From assembly GCF_958979055.1 (NCBI RefSeq), contig NC_084893.1:28370487-28434486 (forward strand): a DNA stretch of 64,000 bases, given 5' to 3'. Under the pieces are notes generated by a model. It had not been told where the DNA came from and ran no database searches. It was given only the letters and a program-made list of their open reading frames with translations. The stretch is from Alnus glutinosa. Lineage: Eukaryota > Streptophyta > Magnoliopsida > Fagales > Betulaceae. Each line of letters begins with the position of its first letter. Position 1 is the first letter of the stretch. Positions 22,758-35,600 of the stretch are shown one piece after another. The position numbers were made by a program, and so were the translations under genes.

Positions 22758-23652
22758 TTTATTTTGAAAAGTCTATATATTGTTATTTATTTATTTTTTA
22801 TTTTTTAATGAATAAAAGACTTTATAAAGCTCAACCTCAACAATCCAAACAATCTAGTGAAGTCTGAAAACAACTCCTGCATAGGGACAAAACCCCCTAG
22901 CTAGGAAACCAACAAATACATCACAACAACAATGAAACAGAACAACAAAGAACAGGAACAAATAAAGGCTACTGCACAACAGAGAGCCTCAACCTTATAA
23001 CAACTGCACTGCTACAAGCAAACTAGAAAACAACGGAGCAGAAAAAGCAAAATAAACCCGCAGAAACCACAAAGAACAGAAGTCAATAACTTCTACGAGA
23101 GCACTTCAAAGGAAACTAGACAAACAATCTAGTCTTCACTTCCTATCTAATCCTTGAAATAATTCTCCACATTGTTATTTTTTTTTATTTGAGTTTAAAT
23201 CAGGAAGGATAATTTTGAAAGCTTATGTCTTTTTGGTTTAAAATACAATGCATTGAATGACGTTTCCTTAAAAATTATAATTTTCTAAAATGTCAAATAA
23301 TATGAGAACGGGGGAGCATAATCATTAGAAGAGCATCCAATCCGCACCTCTTCCTTTAATGGACCAATAGGTTATAGTATTTTTTTTTTTCTTTAATCAA
23401 TTTTAAACTTTAAAAAATGTCAATTTAGGGCATTTATATTTCAATTTTTTTCAATTTAGACCATCATTTATAATTTTTTGTTAAATCCTATCAAAATTCT
23501 CAAAATATCTTTCTTTTTTATTTTAGAAAAGAAGGAAAATAAAATTGCTAAGATTTAGGTATTGATCAGAATTTAACGGAATTCACAAAAATACCCATGT
23601 CTAAATCTTTGAAAAAAATTTATAATTTTTTTTTTTAAAAAAATAAATATAA
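22758..23652. other. Intergenic, no gene seen
   Basis: AT-rich. An A/C-rich stretch at 22815-23110 (many AACAA and CAACAA motifs) is compositionally distinct and could be an old retroelement leader in antisense, but no domain can be read from it. Confidence 0.4.
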
Positions 23653-25306
23653 GGGTATCTTCATAAAAATGTATCAAATTATACGCCGTTTTGAAATAAT
23701 AGCATTGAACTAACAAACATTTCACACTGGAATATCCAAGTTTCCAAACATTCCACTTAAGGGTACTCTGTTAGGATTTACTGTTAAATCCTAACGGAGT
23801 ACCCAAAATACCCCTAATTTTTTTAGGAAAAATGAAATGATAAAATATAGGTGTTGGTCAGAATTTAACAGAATGTACAAAAATATTTATGCTTGAATCT
23901 TTGAAAATTTTTATAATTTTTTTTTTTAAAAAATAAACACATGGGTATTTTGAGAATTTTTGCATTATATAACAGCAAATCCTAACGGAGTACCCTTAAG
24001 TGAAACGTTTGGAAACTTGGATATCCCAATTTGAGACGTTTCATAGTTCAACACATTTATCTTAAAATGACGTATAATTAGGGGAGTAAATCCGGACCGG
24101 ATATAACCAGTCGGGAAACCGGGAAACTGAAAAACCAAGTTGGTACCCAAGTACCCGAAGCCGGGTATTTATTTCAAAAAACCCCGGATATACCCGGCTT
24201 CGAGTAGGTTAATTAATTTTTTTTTTTTTTAAAAAAGAATTGCCCTCTACCCTTTTATCATAATACTACACGGCTTAGGAAGGGGGAGGAGCATTTTGTC
24301 ATTTTCTTAAAAACTTTGTTGCCCTATTAGGTATCAAAACTCAAAAGAGTCAAAGACCCTTCAATTTTGCTCACTGCCGCCGCTCAAGTTTAGCTTCAGT
24401 CTTCAAACAAAAATCCATTCAAAAATCAAAACTTTGCTGCCGCTCAACTTCTCTGAATCATCTCCTTCTCCATTTAACTCTCCATCACCGACTCACCGCA
24501 TCACGTTGAAACTGAAAAAGTCCACCCTTCGCTTGTTCAGCCGCTCGCCACTCGTCATCGACTCCTCGCCGCTCGTCGCCAACTCCTCCCCAACTCGCGG
24601 CCTTCTAGGTAACTAGCCGGTCCAGCCTTCTTCTTCTTCTTAGTCCTTCTGACTCGTCGCTCACTCTTCACGTTCACTCTATTTCTCTACATATTTGGTA
24701 TTTTTGATGCAGAACGAGCAAATATTTGAAGCATATTTGTCTATTTGAAGGAGATTTTCAGATCATGATTAGTTGATATTTCATTTGTGTTGGTAATTGT
24801 CTCTCCCTAAGTGGCACAGATATCACTCATAAAGAGTCGAAGAGTGGCTCCTAAATCTCTCTTCTGAACCACGGTGCATCAGATTTATGGCTGTGAAATA
24901 CTTATTCTAAAGCTACATATTTTAGTTATTTCACTAACAAAAACATGTAACTTATAGTTATTTCATTAACAAAAACCAAAAACATTTAACTTCTTTTTTT
25001 ATTCTTTTCTTCTGTTTCTCTAGTGTTGCTTCCGATTCTAAGCATTACTGGTATAAAAAGGTTTAAATTAAGTTGAAAAAATTAGGTCCAATACTAAAAT
25101 AAGTCCAAAATAATATATATATATATTTTTTATTTTTAAAATACCACCCGGACTGGATAACTGGGGTACCTAGGCCCGGGGTCGGGTGTTAAAAACAAAA
25201 AAATCGGGGATTCAGAGTCGGTTCCTAGTTTTTACCCAATACCCGGGAACCCGCTCCAGGGTTACACCCCTACGTATGATTCGATACATTTTTGTGAAGT
25301 TATCTC
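23653..25306. mobile_element. Foldback (long-TIR) element split by a hAT element
   Basis: The arms at about 23653-23800 and 23965-24078 plus 25273-25306 are inverted repeats. They contain TCCTAACGGAGTACCC and its complement, GAAACTTGGATATCC and its complement, and an outer ATGTATCAAATTATACG that pairs with the segment before 25306. The right arm is cut at 24078/25273 by the hAT element. A relative with the same arms lies intact at 27103-27564, which supports the reading of the boundaries. Confidence 0.7.
24079..25272. mobile_element. Non-autonomous hAT element, 1.2 kb, CCCGGGTA-rich ends
   Basis: It starts TAGGGGAGTAAATCC and ends in the complement of TAGGGGTGTAACCCT, flanked by an 8-bp duplication with one mismatch (CGTATAAT at 24071-24078, CGTATGAT at 25273-25280). 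Subterminal regions carry CCGGATA, CCCGGGTA and GGGTACC-type motifs in both orientations. The interior (about 24350-24660) is C/T-rich with a proline-serine-rich 60-aa frame and might be a captured host leader or exon, but I cannot name it. No transposase is present. Confidence 0.78.
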
Positions 25307-27102
25307 AAATTTTAATAAGATTTAATAGAAAATTTTAACATATAATTAAAATTGTAAAAAAATAGAAAAATTAATACTTTAAATTGACAATTTTAAATTT
25401 TAAATATTTTTTTTAAAAGTATAAAAAAATCAGAAGATATAAGTTTTTTTTTTTTTTTTTTTAGAAATTGGACACGATGAGGTTGCCATCAGTGTACAGG
25501 AAGTCCCAGTCTTCTCCGCGCGATGGAACGTCCCTATCCTTTGAACAATTCTTTCGTGGCCCTACGCGGTTTTGAGTGCGTTGCACCTATGATCATGCAT
25601 CAGCCATTCAACCCCACCTCCAACGTGACCTCCTGCAAGGCTGCAACTTTTTTTTTTTGTTTCTTTTTTAATTTATGACGCACCAACTTCTGCATATTAT
25701 ATTATAAAATAAGATCTAATCGAGATTTTACGTAAAATTCATCCAAAAAAAGAAGAAGATAATCCAACGATTTAGCTGACGTTGACCAATCGGAGCCCTC
25801 CGCCCATTTCAATCATGGCCCTCCCCCATGTGCTGCCATCTGGAATTTTGGGCTTATATTTTTCTAGAGAAACTTCCTGCCCGATATTATATTATTATTA
25901 TTCAGTGGTCTGAGGTTGTTTGAATGAGTAATACAGAAATAGACGCTCTTGGTATTTGTCTCGACAATTTGACTACGACGTTTAATTTATAATAATGATT
26001 AGGTACGTCGTACGAGTTTAATTACACTTTATTTTATTAAACAATAACACTTGTCTCATTGTTATTGGTGCTGCTCTGACGTATAATGACAAAAAAAATT
26101 ATTTATTTATGTTTACAACGAAAAATGTGAAGTCATTTTCTAAACGCCAATTATACAAATTTATTTCTTATAAATCTACAGACTTCTAAAAATTGTAGAG
26201 CGGATGTGTGTCATGTAAATTAAATAAAAGTTTTAAAAAATGAGATGCGTAGAATATATATTTATATCATTTTATTTTTTAAAAAAATTTATAAGGTTTT
26301 ATTACAATTGAATGGGATCATATGAACTGATTTTTATTTTATTTTTCTTTTGTAATGATAATTAACAACAATAGTTATAGTAAATCCAACCAAATTCATG
26401 TAGATCCCAGTTTCGATTTAGCTAATTAAATTATAACCATTTACTTCATGTTCTTGTTAAATACTAGGGAAAAGTACTAAAACACCTCTCTAACTAGTAT
26501 GCAATTTTGCAATGTTTTTCTAAATTTTTAATTGAAGCAATGTATCCCTCAGATTAGAAGAAATTGCATTATACCCATTTTGTCTTAAAAGACAAAAAAA
26601 AAAAAAAAAAAAAAAAAACCCAATAAAAATTCCCAATCTGCTAATCATTAAGAGCTTTTGGACTCGGAAATTAGTTTCAAGAATAAATGTGAATGATTCA
26701 TTGATTCACATAGCTTTCTTCAACTTTAGGCTAAAGGATTTGTACCCTACAGCTTTTTCCACATCAAAAGTGATTTTTTTTTTTTTAATTTTTTTTAGGG
26801 ACCATCAAAAGTGATTTAATATAAAGAAAAGATTAAAGTTTTGGAAAGAGGGTATCCTACTTTCCCTTTCTTTTAATTTACAGATTAAATTCATAAAAAA
26901 AGACCAAGGACCTCAAACTTATGGTTCGTATAGAGAGAGAGTATCCTACTTTCCTTTTTATTCACAGAAAAGGCATATCCTTTCCCCGGCCCTTGGACCC
27001 TCCTCCTTCCCCCAACTTGCGCTGCAGAAGCCAAAAGTTATTTTTCTGTCCTTCCTCGCTGCTTCGGTAACTGAAATGGATGCTTTTATTTTTTTCTTTT
27101 TC
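25307..27102. other. Intergenic with two promoter-like GC islands, no gene seen
   Basis: Mostly AT-rich. 25470-25660 is markedly more GC-rich and includes a 32-codon frame from an ATG at 25481, which I do not recognise. 25780-25870 contains TGACGTTGACCAATCGG (TGACG, W-box TTGACC and CCAAT motifs overlapping), followed by TTATATTTTT. It looks like a plant core promoter, but no gene follows on the plus strand. Repeated GTATCCTACTTTCC motifs occur at 26851 and 26941. Confidence 0.4.
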
Positions 27103-27564
27103 GAGGTAACTTTGTAAAAGGTGTCGAATTATCGTGATTTTGAGATAAGGGTACTGAACTAGCAAATCTTTCAAACTGAAATATCCACGCTTTCAAACGT
27201 CTCACTTAAGATTACTCCGTTCGGATTTACTCCGAAATCATTCTAAAATTCTCAAAATACTTATATGTTTTTTTTTTTTTTTTTAAAAAAAAAAAATACT
27301 ATAATTTTTTTTCGAAGATTCAGGTATAGGTATTTTTGCGAATTTCGTTAAATTCTGACAAACACTTAAATCTTAGCATTTTTCTTTCTTCATAAAAAAA
27401 TATGGGTATTTTGATTACTCTATTAGGATTTAACAGCAAATCATAACAGAGTATCCTTAGGTAAGACGTTTGGAAACATGGATACCTCAGTTTGAGATGT
27501 TTGCTAATTCAGTACCCATATCTCAAAACAGATATAATTCGATACCCTTTTGTAAAGTTATCTC
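27103..27564. mobile_element. Foldback (long-TIR) element, about 460 bp
   Basis: The left arm 27103-27245 and right arm 27425-27564 are about 140-bp imperfect inverted repeats. The outer ends GAGGTAACTTTGTAAAAGG and the complement of AAAGTTATCTC pair, as do TCAAACTGAAATATCCA and its partner. The loop is low complexity. It belongs to the same family as the interrupted element at 23653-25306. It is non-coding. Confidence 0.75.
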
Positions 27565-29218
27565 CCTTTTTTTTTTCTTTTTTTTTTTTTCAGTAAGAAA
27601 AATAAAACAATTTAGTCTGTTTAGAATTTTAGATTCCATTTTCTTCTACCTCGTTTGAAAAAGAAGATTCGCTCACATAAATGGAAGTTTGTTGGTAATA
27701 TTGGATATGTGTTAAATTATTACTTATATTAAAAACTTAAATTAATTAAAAAAATGATAAATTTAATTATTTAATTAATATTATAACATTTTAAGTTGAC
27801 TATTTTAATTAAAATAAGAATAATAATAAAGCCAAGATTTAAACTAAAAGCATGACTCTAATATTGTGTTACATTGACATCATGCACACCAATTGATGCA
27901 AAAACTTTAAATTTCGGACAAGAAATGGAAAGTATCCTATTTCGCTCTGGATATGTGTGAATCAATATTTGTCCTAAAACCTTAAACTAATAAGAAGGAG
28001 TACATTTAATCATTCAATACTTGCTAAAGTTTAAAATATAGATAATTGCTTGATGCTTGGTTATTACAGAATTCCTCTCCCTAGTAAATGAGAGGTACAC
28101 ATTCCTATCCGATTACAATTTGTTCTGTAGTTTTCTCTCTTCTTCTTCTTCATTTTTTAAAATAGATGTTTTATTTTTTATTTTTAAAGAAAAACTATAA
28201 TATTTTATTCAGTTAGCTTGCATGGTAGCTCTACCAAAGTATTTTTTTTAGTCTTGTCATCCAAACCTAAAATTTTAATTTTGCCCGAAACGAAACCAAG
28301 GGGCTGGAAGGCCATCGCCCTTTCCCAGTTTGGAATTGATTTATTTTATACAAGAAAAAAAAAATTTTGACTTGTCTCTTAAAAAATTAGAATTCAAATT
28401 CCACTCAAATTTTATTTTAAATTTTATAAATCATTCAAACATAATTTCTAAAAATTAATTAATTCAATATTCACAATTTTTCAATACATCACACAACCAA
28501 ACGAGCAATTCTAAGCTAACCCGTTTACAAATTTGTCGTGGCCGATCTTTCATAGACAATGCCCTCAAAATTAAATGGTTTATGTGGCGGTGGGGTTCCA
28601 ACGGTCCAACCACGAACGTAATCGTTTTGCGCGTTTTCATGACAGCATATGTTGGTAGCCAAATCATGGGACGCCACGTCGGCTTCTGCCAGATTGTTGA
28701 TGCCCATGTTGTGGGGCCCTCTCTAGCTGTCATCCAATCAGAGGTTCACCAAATCGATGAGCCCCTCCACAGGCCAGCTTGGATTGCAGGCTCGAGCCAG
28801 GACGCACACATTGACTTCAGACTTCAGTCATCGGCTGATCCCCGTGTGGTTGGGTGAACGCCAAGACGTTGACACCTGTCAACTTCTGCAATCAGGCTTT
28901 ATTTGTTATTTTCTTTTTTTTAACAAACAATTTAAAATACAAAACCACTAAAATTATTTTTACCTTTATATCATATATCAAAATATTTTGTGTTTTGAAT
29001 ATTCAAAGAACTCATTGAATGTTCAAAGAACTCCATCGTAAACACATGGAGGCTATGGAGCCTCCCTCTCCGTATGGTTAATTTTCGGACGGACTAGCCT
29101 ACTAGCCTGGCCCTAAGAAAGTCTCACATCAGATACCGCTCGGCTCCTCAGGCCGGCTCGAGCCGCCTCTTTCAAAAATCCAAATAAATACGTTTTTTGT
29201 TTTTTTTTTTTTTTTCTT
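27565..29218. other. Intergenic and distal promoter region of GDPDL, no gene seen
   Basis: 28500-28890 is less AT-rich than its surroundings and has ACGT-core motifs (GCCACGTCGGC near 28673) and CCAATCA (28733). It could be an upstream regulatory region of the GDPDL gene. Overlapping ORFs of 60-91 aa on both strands here have no recognisable domain. Confidence 0.4.
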
Positions 29219-29219
29219 T

Positions 29220-29313
29220 ATTTAAGTTCTGTCCGAGTCAAGCATTTTACATTTAAGTTCTGTCCGAGTCAAACGTTTTACATTTAAGCTCTGTCCGAGT
29301 CAAACATTATACG
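29220..29313. repeat. 31-bp direct repeat, three copies, in GDPDL promoter
   Basis: Three consecutive units of the pattern TTTAAG(T/C)TCTGTCCGAGTC followed by AA(G/A)C and a T-rich end, starting at 29221, 29252 and 29283. They lie about 200 bp above the TATA box of the GDPDL gene. Three near-identical units could be protein-binding sites or a simple tandem slippage product. Confidence 0.85.
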
Positions 29314-29427
29314 TACGCGTAATTATAAGAGCGCTTCACACTAATTAAAACATATTTGTAAATTAAATCACAAAACAAACACAAAACAAATAGATAATTA
29401 GACAAATAAAATAATAATGCAAAAATA

Positions 29428-29496
29428 GGGTTTATATATTATATAAACAAATGTAAATCAAGGGAGTCCAGCCCAAAAAGCTTCAGAGCTCAAAAG

Positions 29497-29533
<37 letters not shown>

Positions 29534-29618
29534 GAAGTGAATCTCACACATTTTCCGATAAAACCGCATCGCCGGAGGTTACTGAGCTTCGAAGAGTTGC
29601 CGGCGAGCTTTTCCGACA
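29428..29618 (+). promoter_or_regulatory. GDPDL core promoter and CT-repeat 5' UTR
   Basis: A TATA-like TTTATATATTATATAAA lies at 29431-29447, about 175 bp above the ATG. It is followed by a (CT)n tract at 29499-29531 inside the expected leader. CT/GA repeats near the start are frequent in plant genes and can bind BPC-type GAGA factors. The TSS (about 29470) is inferred from TATA spacing. Confidence 0.55.
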
Positions 29619-32600
29619 ATGTGTAACTCACGCGGTGGCGCGCTTTTTCATCTTCTACTTCACTCAGTAGTAGTGGCTCTGGTCTCTGCGCAGGGATCTA
29701 ACAAGACCAGTGTCTGGCTTACACTTAGTGGTTTGTGTTTCGCTCAAACTCTCTTTCTCTTTCTCTGTACTTTTTCTTTTTGATTTTTATACATTGTTTT
29801 TTATTTTAATTTCTGCTCGCGTATTTTCGGTCTGGTTTCCGAGAAAGTGAAGCAAATTGAAAATTCTGTATCCTTCAAGTTTTTAGTTATTGAGCTTCAT
29901 TTTGATACTCAAAAAAAATTCGTCTAGTTCTCTTTTTTATCTATTTATTTTTTTTACATTCTTCTCAACAGCCAAATGGAGGATTTTCTCTCTCTTATTG
30001 AGAGAACCGTGGAGAATAAAAAGGAAAAAAGAAAAGAGAAACGTTTTTGAATATTCATGCTTCGCGAAGCTTTTTTTTTTTTTTTTTCCTGTCCTTCTGT
30101 GCAGTGAAAATTGAAAACTCAGTTAAAATCAGCTGAGGAAAGCGAAGAATTTCCTAATACGGGAAAAAAAAATCTTGATTTTGAAATTTTTTGATGCTGA
30201 ATAGCTAGATCCATCTTTTGCAAAATAAAAATAAAAATAAAAATCGAGTATTTAACTTGCTGTAAATTTTCATTCATAATCTCACCGTTTAAGCAATAGT
30301 TTTGTTGGCTGGCTCTTGTTAACTTTTAACTGTGGTTCTGTTAGGTCCTCTATGGAAGTAGAAGAAATTGACCAACTTTCTAATTTCAGAAACAGAAAAG
30401 AGTGAAAATGATGCTGAGAGTGCATTTAAAATTGTTTTCTAAAAGATTTCCTGAATTTAGACCCCTTTGATCGGGAAATGTTAGAAAGTCCTTTTGTGAT
30501 TGTATTTGGCCACATGTTCTGTGAGCTAACCGATATAATTATGTTTAATCTGTAGGTAAACCGCCTTTGGTCATTGCACGTGGTGGGTTTTCGGGGCTAT
30601 TTCCTGATTCTAGTTCATATGCCTATATTTTGGCACAGCAGGTTAGTGTGCCCTCTGTGATCTTTTGGTGTGATGTGCAATTGACGAAGGATGGTGCCGG
30701 GATTTGTGTGCCAGATGTGAAGCTCGAAAACTCTACCGACATTTCACTTATTTTCAAAGGCAGGGATAAGGTTTACCTTGTTAATGGAGTCCCCACCGGA
30801 GGCTTCTTTTCTGTGGATTTCACTCTCAAGGAGCTAGCAAATGTTGTCTGTAAGTCCGAGTTGTCTTAGTCCCTTTTTCCTTCACATTTGGGAATGGCTA
30901 CTTGAATGTCTTGTGAACCAAATATCACATTTTTCTTTACAGATGGTTGGATATCATAATTGTTTAAAGCTATTCTTATGGAAGTAAGGAAATATGAAAC
31001 TGAAAATGGGTTATCAAGATTAAAATATTTGCGGCTATGCCCCCCCCTCACAAACACATGTACCCAACACTGTTATAGTGGTTATCAGGCTGTTTTGTTG
31101 GTTATTCAGTATAATATGCTGCATTAACAATTAATGCAAATTTCTCTGTTTCTAACCAGTAACTCAAGGTGTCTATTCTCGAACTAATAAGTTTGATGGC
31201 AATGGCTTCCCAATTCTCACTGTTCAAGATGTGGCTACAACATTTAAACCACAAGGCTTATGGTTGAACATTCAGGTAAATGAAAGATGATAAACTGTGT
31301 CCGACATTAAACTAGTATCTGCTCTTGTTGTAAGATGTTTCTCTAAGCACACAGGATCTGGCTTCTCAGCTTTCATTTTGACCAAGCCTTTTTGTTCTAA
31401 TACTTTTGCAGCATGACCAATTCTTCACACAACACAATTTGACTATGAGAAGCTATGTACTTTCTGTGTCAAGACGTGTAATTGTTAGTTATATTTCATC
31501 ACCAGAGTTGGAATTCCTAAGAAGTATTACGACACGATTGAATCCAATAACAACAAAGCTAGTCTTTCGGTTTCTAGGACAAGATGAGATTGAGCCTTCA
31601 ACCAACCAGACTTATGGTACTCTCCTAAAGAATCTTACATTTATCAAGACATTTGCCTCCGGAATTCTTGTTCCCAAGATTTACATATGGCCAATGGATG
31701 ATACTCTTTATTTACAACCTCATACATCTGTTGTCGCGGATGCTCATAAAGAAGGGCTTGAAGTTTTTGCGTCAGATTTTATGAATGATGTTCCATTTAG
31801 CTTCAATTACAGTTATGATCCAGTAACTGAGTCCTTGTCTTTCATTGACAATGATGACTTCTCTGTTGATGGTCTGCTGACAGACTTCCCAATTACTCAA
31901 TCAGAGGCTATATGTAAGTTTTTTTTCTTCAGCTTGGCAGAAATAGAGTTCGCCTAAATATCATACATATGTACAAATTTTAAAGTGTTTGGTTCATTAT
32001 CTAGTTTTTCTAACTGTTTTGATTTGTGTACCTCCTGAATGAAACATGATTTGGCTGCCCGAACCCTTTGACAGATCTATTGGATTTGTAATGATCAAAT
32101 CAACAAAGCTTCTAATTCCAACTTTGTTGGATTTGGCTACCAGGAACCTTTTATAGATTTTTCCTTGGCCTTTGTCTTGACCTTGTAGCGCTACAATGTG
32201 AAACTATCGATTCTTCATTGTTGCAATCATTTGATATCAGTGTGCATTTCTAGATCACCTTGAATGAATTTCTCTGAGTTAATTTGTTCTAAATTGGTGC
32301 TATTTCTAGCTTCCTACAGATGCATTCACTACTTATCCTAAATTTTCATGAGAAATTTAAATTTAATCAATTAAAAAAACATTTTACTCTGATTTTAGAA
32401 ACTTTTCAATTTCATTCTCAGACCTAGGACTTTCTTTGAGACAAAGCTTCGTAATCAGGTTATTATAGAAGTCGAATGGATATTTTTCTCTTAGTATTTG
32501 CACGTGATTTCTTAAGCCACATGCCACAATTGCATTTTTTAAGGATAGAAGCATTGAAATACCTTTGCTTATGATTGCATGTCATTTTGTATTGTCAATT

Positions 32601-35600
32601 CACAGTAATGGCTTGATGACTCTAACATAATTAGTTGGTTTTATCATTAAATTATTGGCTGCTTGTTTCAGTAAATATTTTCTTCAAGATGCTCATCCCT
32701 CTTCTCATACTGCAGATTGCTTTGCTCACCAAGGCAAGAATGCTTCAGCACAAGGTATATCACACTATTGCATAATAAAAGCTTTGATTCTTTGTTGCTC
32801 ATAACTGATTGATAATGTTGTCTTACTGTCTGTTTCTTTGGAAATTTTATTTTCAGAATATCATTGTTAACCTTTTTCTTTCACCTTGCTCATTATCCAG
32901 CGAAGCCTTTGGTTATCTCTAAATATGGAGCAAGTGGAGATTACACTGGTTGTACGGACTTGGCATATAAGAAAGCTATTGATGATGGTGTAGATGTACT
33001 TGACTGTCCTGTTCAATTGGCGAAGGATGGGACACCATTTTGCTTAAGCTCAATAAATCTGATAGATAGCACAACAGTTGCTCAATCAAGTTTTAGCAAT
33101 CTTACGACAACTATTCCAGAGATTAAGGCTGGCAATGGAATCTTTACCTTTAACCTGACATGGAGCCAGATTCAAACATTGACACGTAAGTAGAATTTGG
33201 TTCTCATTTACTCACTCTATGAAACCTAGAAAAAATTTAAAAATTTATTGAAACTTTTCATGCTTTTGAAAATGTTAGTACTTCACAACAGCTTTTGTTG
33301 CCGAGACATGAACATCCTTCCTTTTTTCTAACCAAAATTGTAACCGCTGGAAATGGTACTAACTTCTAATACACTAATATTTTATGGGGTATTTACATGT
33401 AACTGGTGAAAATCTTGTAACTTTATTTTCATCAGTATTCTCTGCATTAAATGGAGGATTACGGTTGTATAGAATTTTTTTAGTGAATCACACAGACCAT
33501 GCAACTATGTGGTCACTGGTGAGGTATAATTAGCCAACACACACAAATTGGCCTTAAACTAATTGGTAACTACTGATGCATACAAAATGTATATAGAAAA
33601 TATGGGAGTTTTCAAGAAGAGTCGGAAAGTACACATTTCTACTGCTTTTACTGGTTTGAGGATATAAATCTGTTTCATAACCTTTTTTGGGGTGCTGTGT
33701 AAAATTTTGGGAAACACCTTCTTCTTAACTTTAGAGAAGGAACACAAAGAATGACCTGAGTTGAGACACCCTAAATCCTTATGCGTTGAGACATTCCCTT
33801 TTCATGATTCATCTGCTTTCCCTGTTTCAATATGTGCTGCTGCATTTGGTTATCTTATTTTGACTCGGGTTCTCTTGTGTTTTTATGAATAGTAATGACT
33901 AGCAAGTCAGTCCGGATTGCATAATTAAATCCCAGTATTTATTTATTTTCTGTAAATTCCTGCAGCTTCAATAGCAAACCCCTTCTCAAAATTCACCTTG
34001 TTCCGGAATCCAAGGTTCAAAAATAATGGAAAGTTTCTAACATTGTCCGAATTTTTGGCCTTGTCAAAGGGGACGAGCTCTCTTACCGGTGTCTTGATCA
34101 GCATAGAGGTGAGTATTTGCCATGCCTATATTCTTTTAGTTGGTAAGAACAATTAGTTAAGGGGAGATTTTAAACCAAAAATCCATTATTAGTTATTTAT
34201 TGGGGAGAGAGAGTGTGCCATGCCTATTGCAGCATCCGAGCACCTTACTAATACCCAGGCATGTGTAATCTCCCCGTTCTACACAAATCAGATAATTACC
34301 GGCTGGGATGGCCCCAAAGAGTTGGCTGGATGCCAGCTCAGAGGGTTAAACTAGGGACCATGATGAGAAATCATGAGTTCAAGGAAACCCCTTGGAATTT
34401 TCTACTTTTGTTTTGGTGGAACTTGTGTTCTCTTTGTTCTGTACTTCTGTTGAATTGTTGGCAGTATTTTCCTGGGGGGAGGGAGTGGTATGTAGCAATG
34501 GTTTTCAGTTGTTTTCTTTCCAATTTTCCTAAATCAATATGTTTGTGGATGTCTATATAAAGTTGCAAAATGAGTGTGAATTGTCATGCCTGACATCTGC
34601 TTTTGGTCCATATTACCTGCCGTATGGATTCCTTTTTCAAAATCTTGCTGACCATTCCCCTGCAATCGAAATTTGTATCTTTAGATGTAGTGCTTCAACA
34701 ATTTGTCCCTTCCCCTCAACTTGTACATGGGCTCAGGGTGCTTCTTTGGTTGGATGGGAGATCAAAAAAAAATTACCTTATGGTTGCAAATATGACTCGG
34801 CAGCTTAAAAACATATCATGTGGACACATTGTTGATGCCTTATCTGCTGTGTACCTACATCCTCATTTGTTTCAAACAAATAGAAAACTATGCTGCAATA
34901 ATGCGGAAATTATCGTGTTTCATAAAATTTGTTACTTATAAAAAAATAAAAATAAAATAAAAAATTTATCGTGTTTCATAATGGTGAAGAATGTTTGAAT
35001 GTTCATTATGTGCAGCATCAATTGAGAAATGAAGATTCTCCTCATCCTGACTCGACTATTTCTATTTATGACGCCATTTTTTTCTGTTCTGTTTCTTTCA
35101 GCATGCGTCTTACCTTGCTGAGAAGCTGGGATTAAGTGTAACCGATGCAGTAATTGATGCCTTGAGCAAAGCTGGCTATAATAATCTGACATCCCCAAAA
35201 GTTATGATTCAGTCCAGTAATAGCTCTGTTCTAATGAAATTCAAGGACAAACATAACTATGACCGTGTATACAAGGTTGACGAGAATATTCGTGATGCTC
35301 TCAACTCAGCTGTTGAGGACATAAAGACGTTTGCCACTGCTGTGGTTGTCGGCAAGGAGTCTGTCATTCCTGAAAATCAAGTTTTCCTCACTGCTCTAAC
35401 TGATACTGTAGCAAAGCTACAAAAGTTTAAGCTGCCTGTTTATGTGGAAATCTTCAGCAATGAGTTTGTGTCTCAAGCATGGGACTACTTCTCAGATGCA
35501 ACCGTGGAGATCAACTCATTTGTCAAAGGAGCCAACATTGATGGTGTCATCACAGACTTCCCTAAGACAGCTGCCAGATACAAAAGTAAGTTGATGCTTA

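Noticed and set aside
25481..25580. 32-codon frame in a GC-rich island
   Set aside because: Too short, no recognisable motif and no splice continuation that could be supported.
28464..28951. Several 60-91-aa ORFs on both strands
   Set aside because: Overlapping frames in a moderately GC-rich promoter region, with no start context or domain favouring any of them.
34261..34941. ORFs of 89-112 aa in GDPDL intron 7
   Set aside because: They are within an intron defined by matching exons on both sides and show no domain; part may be a SINE relic.
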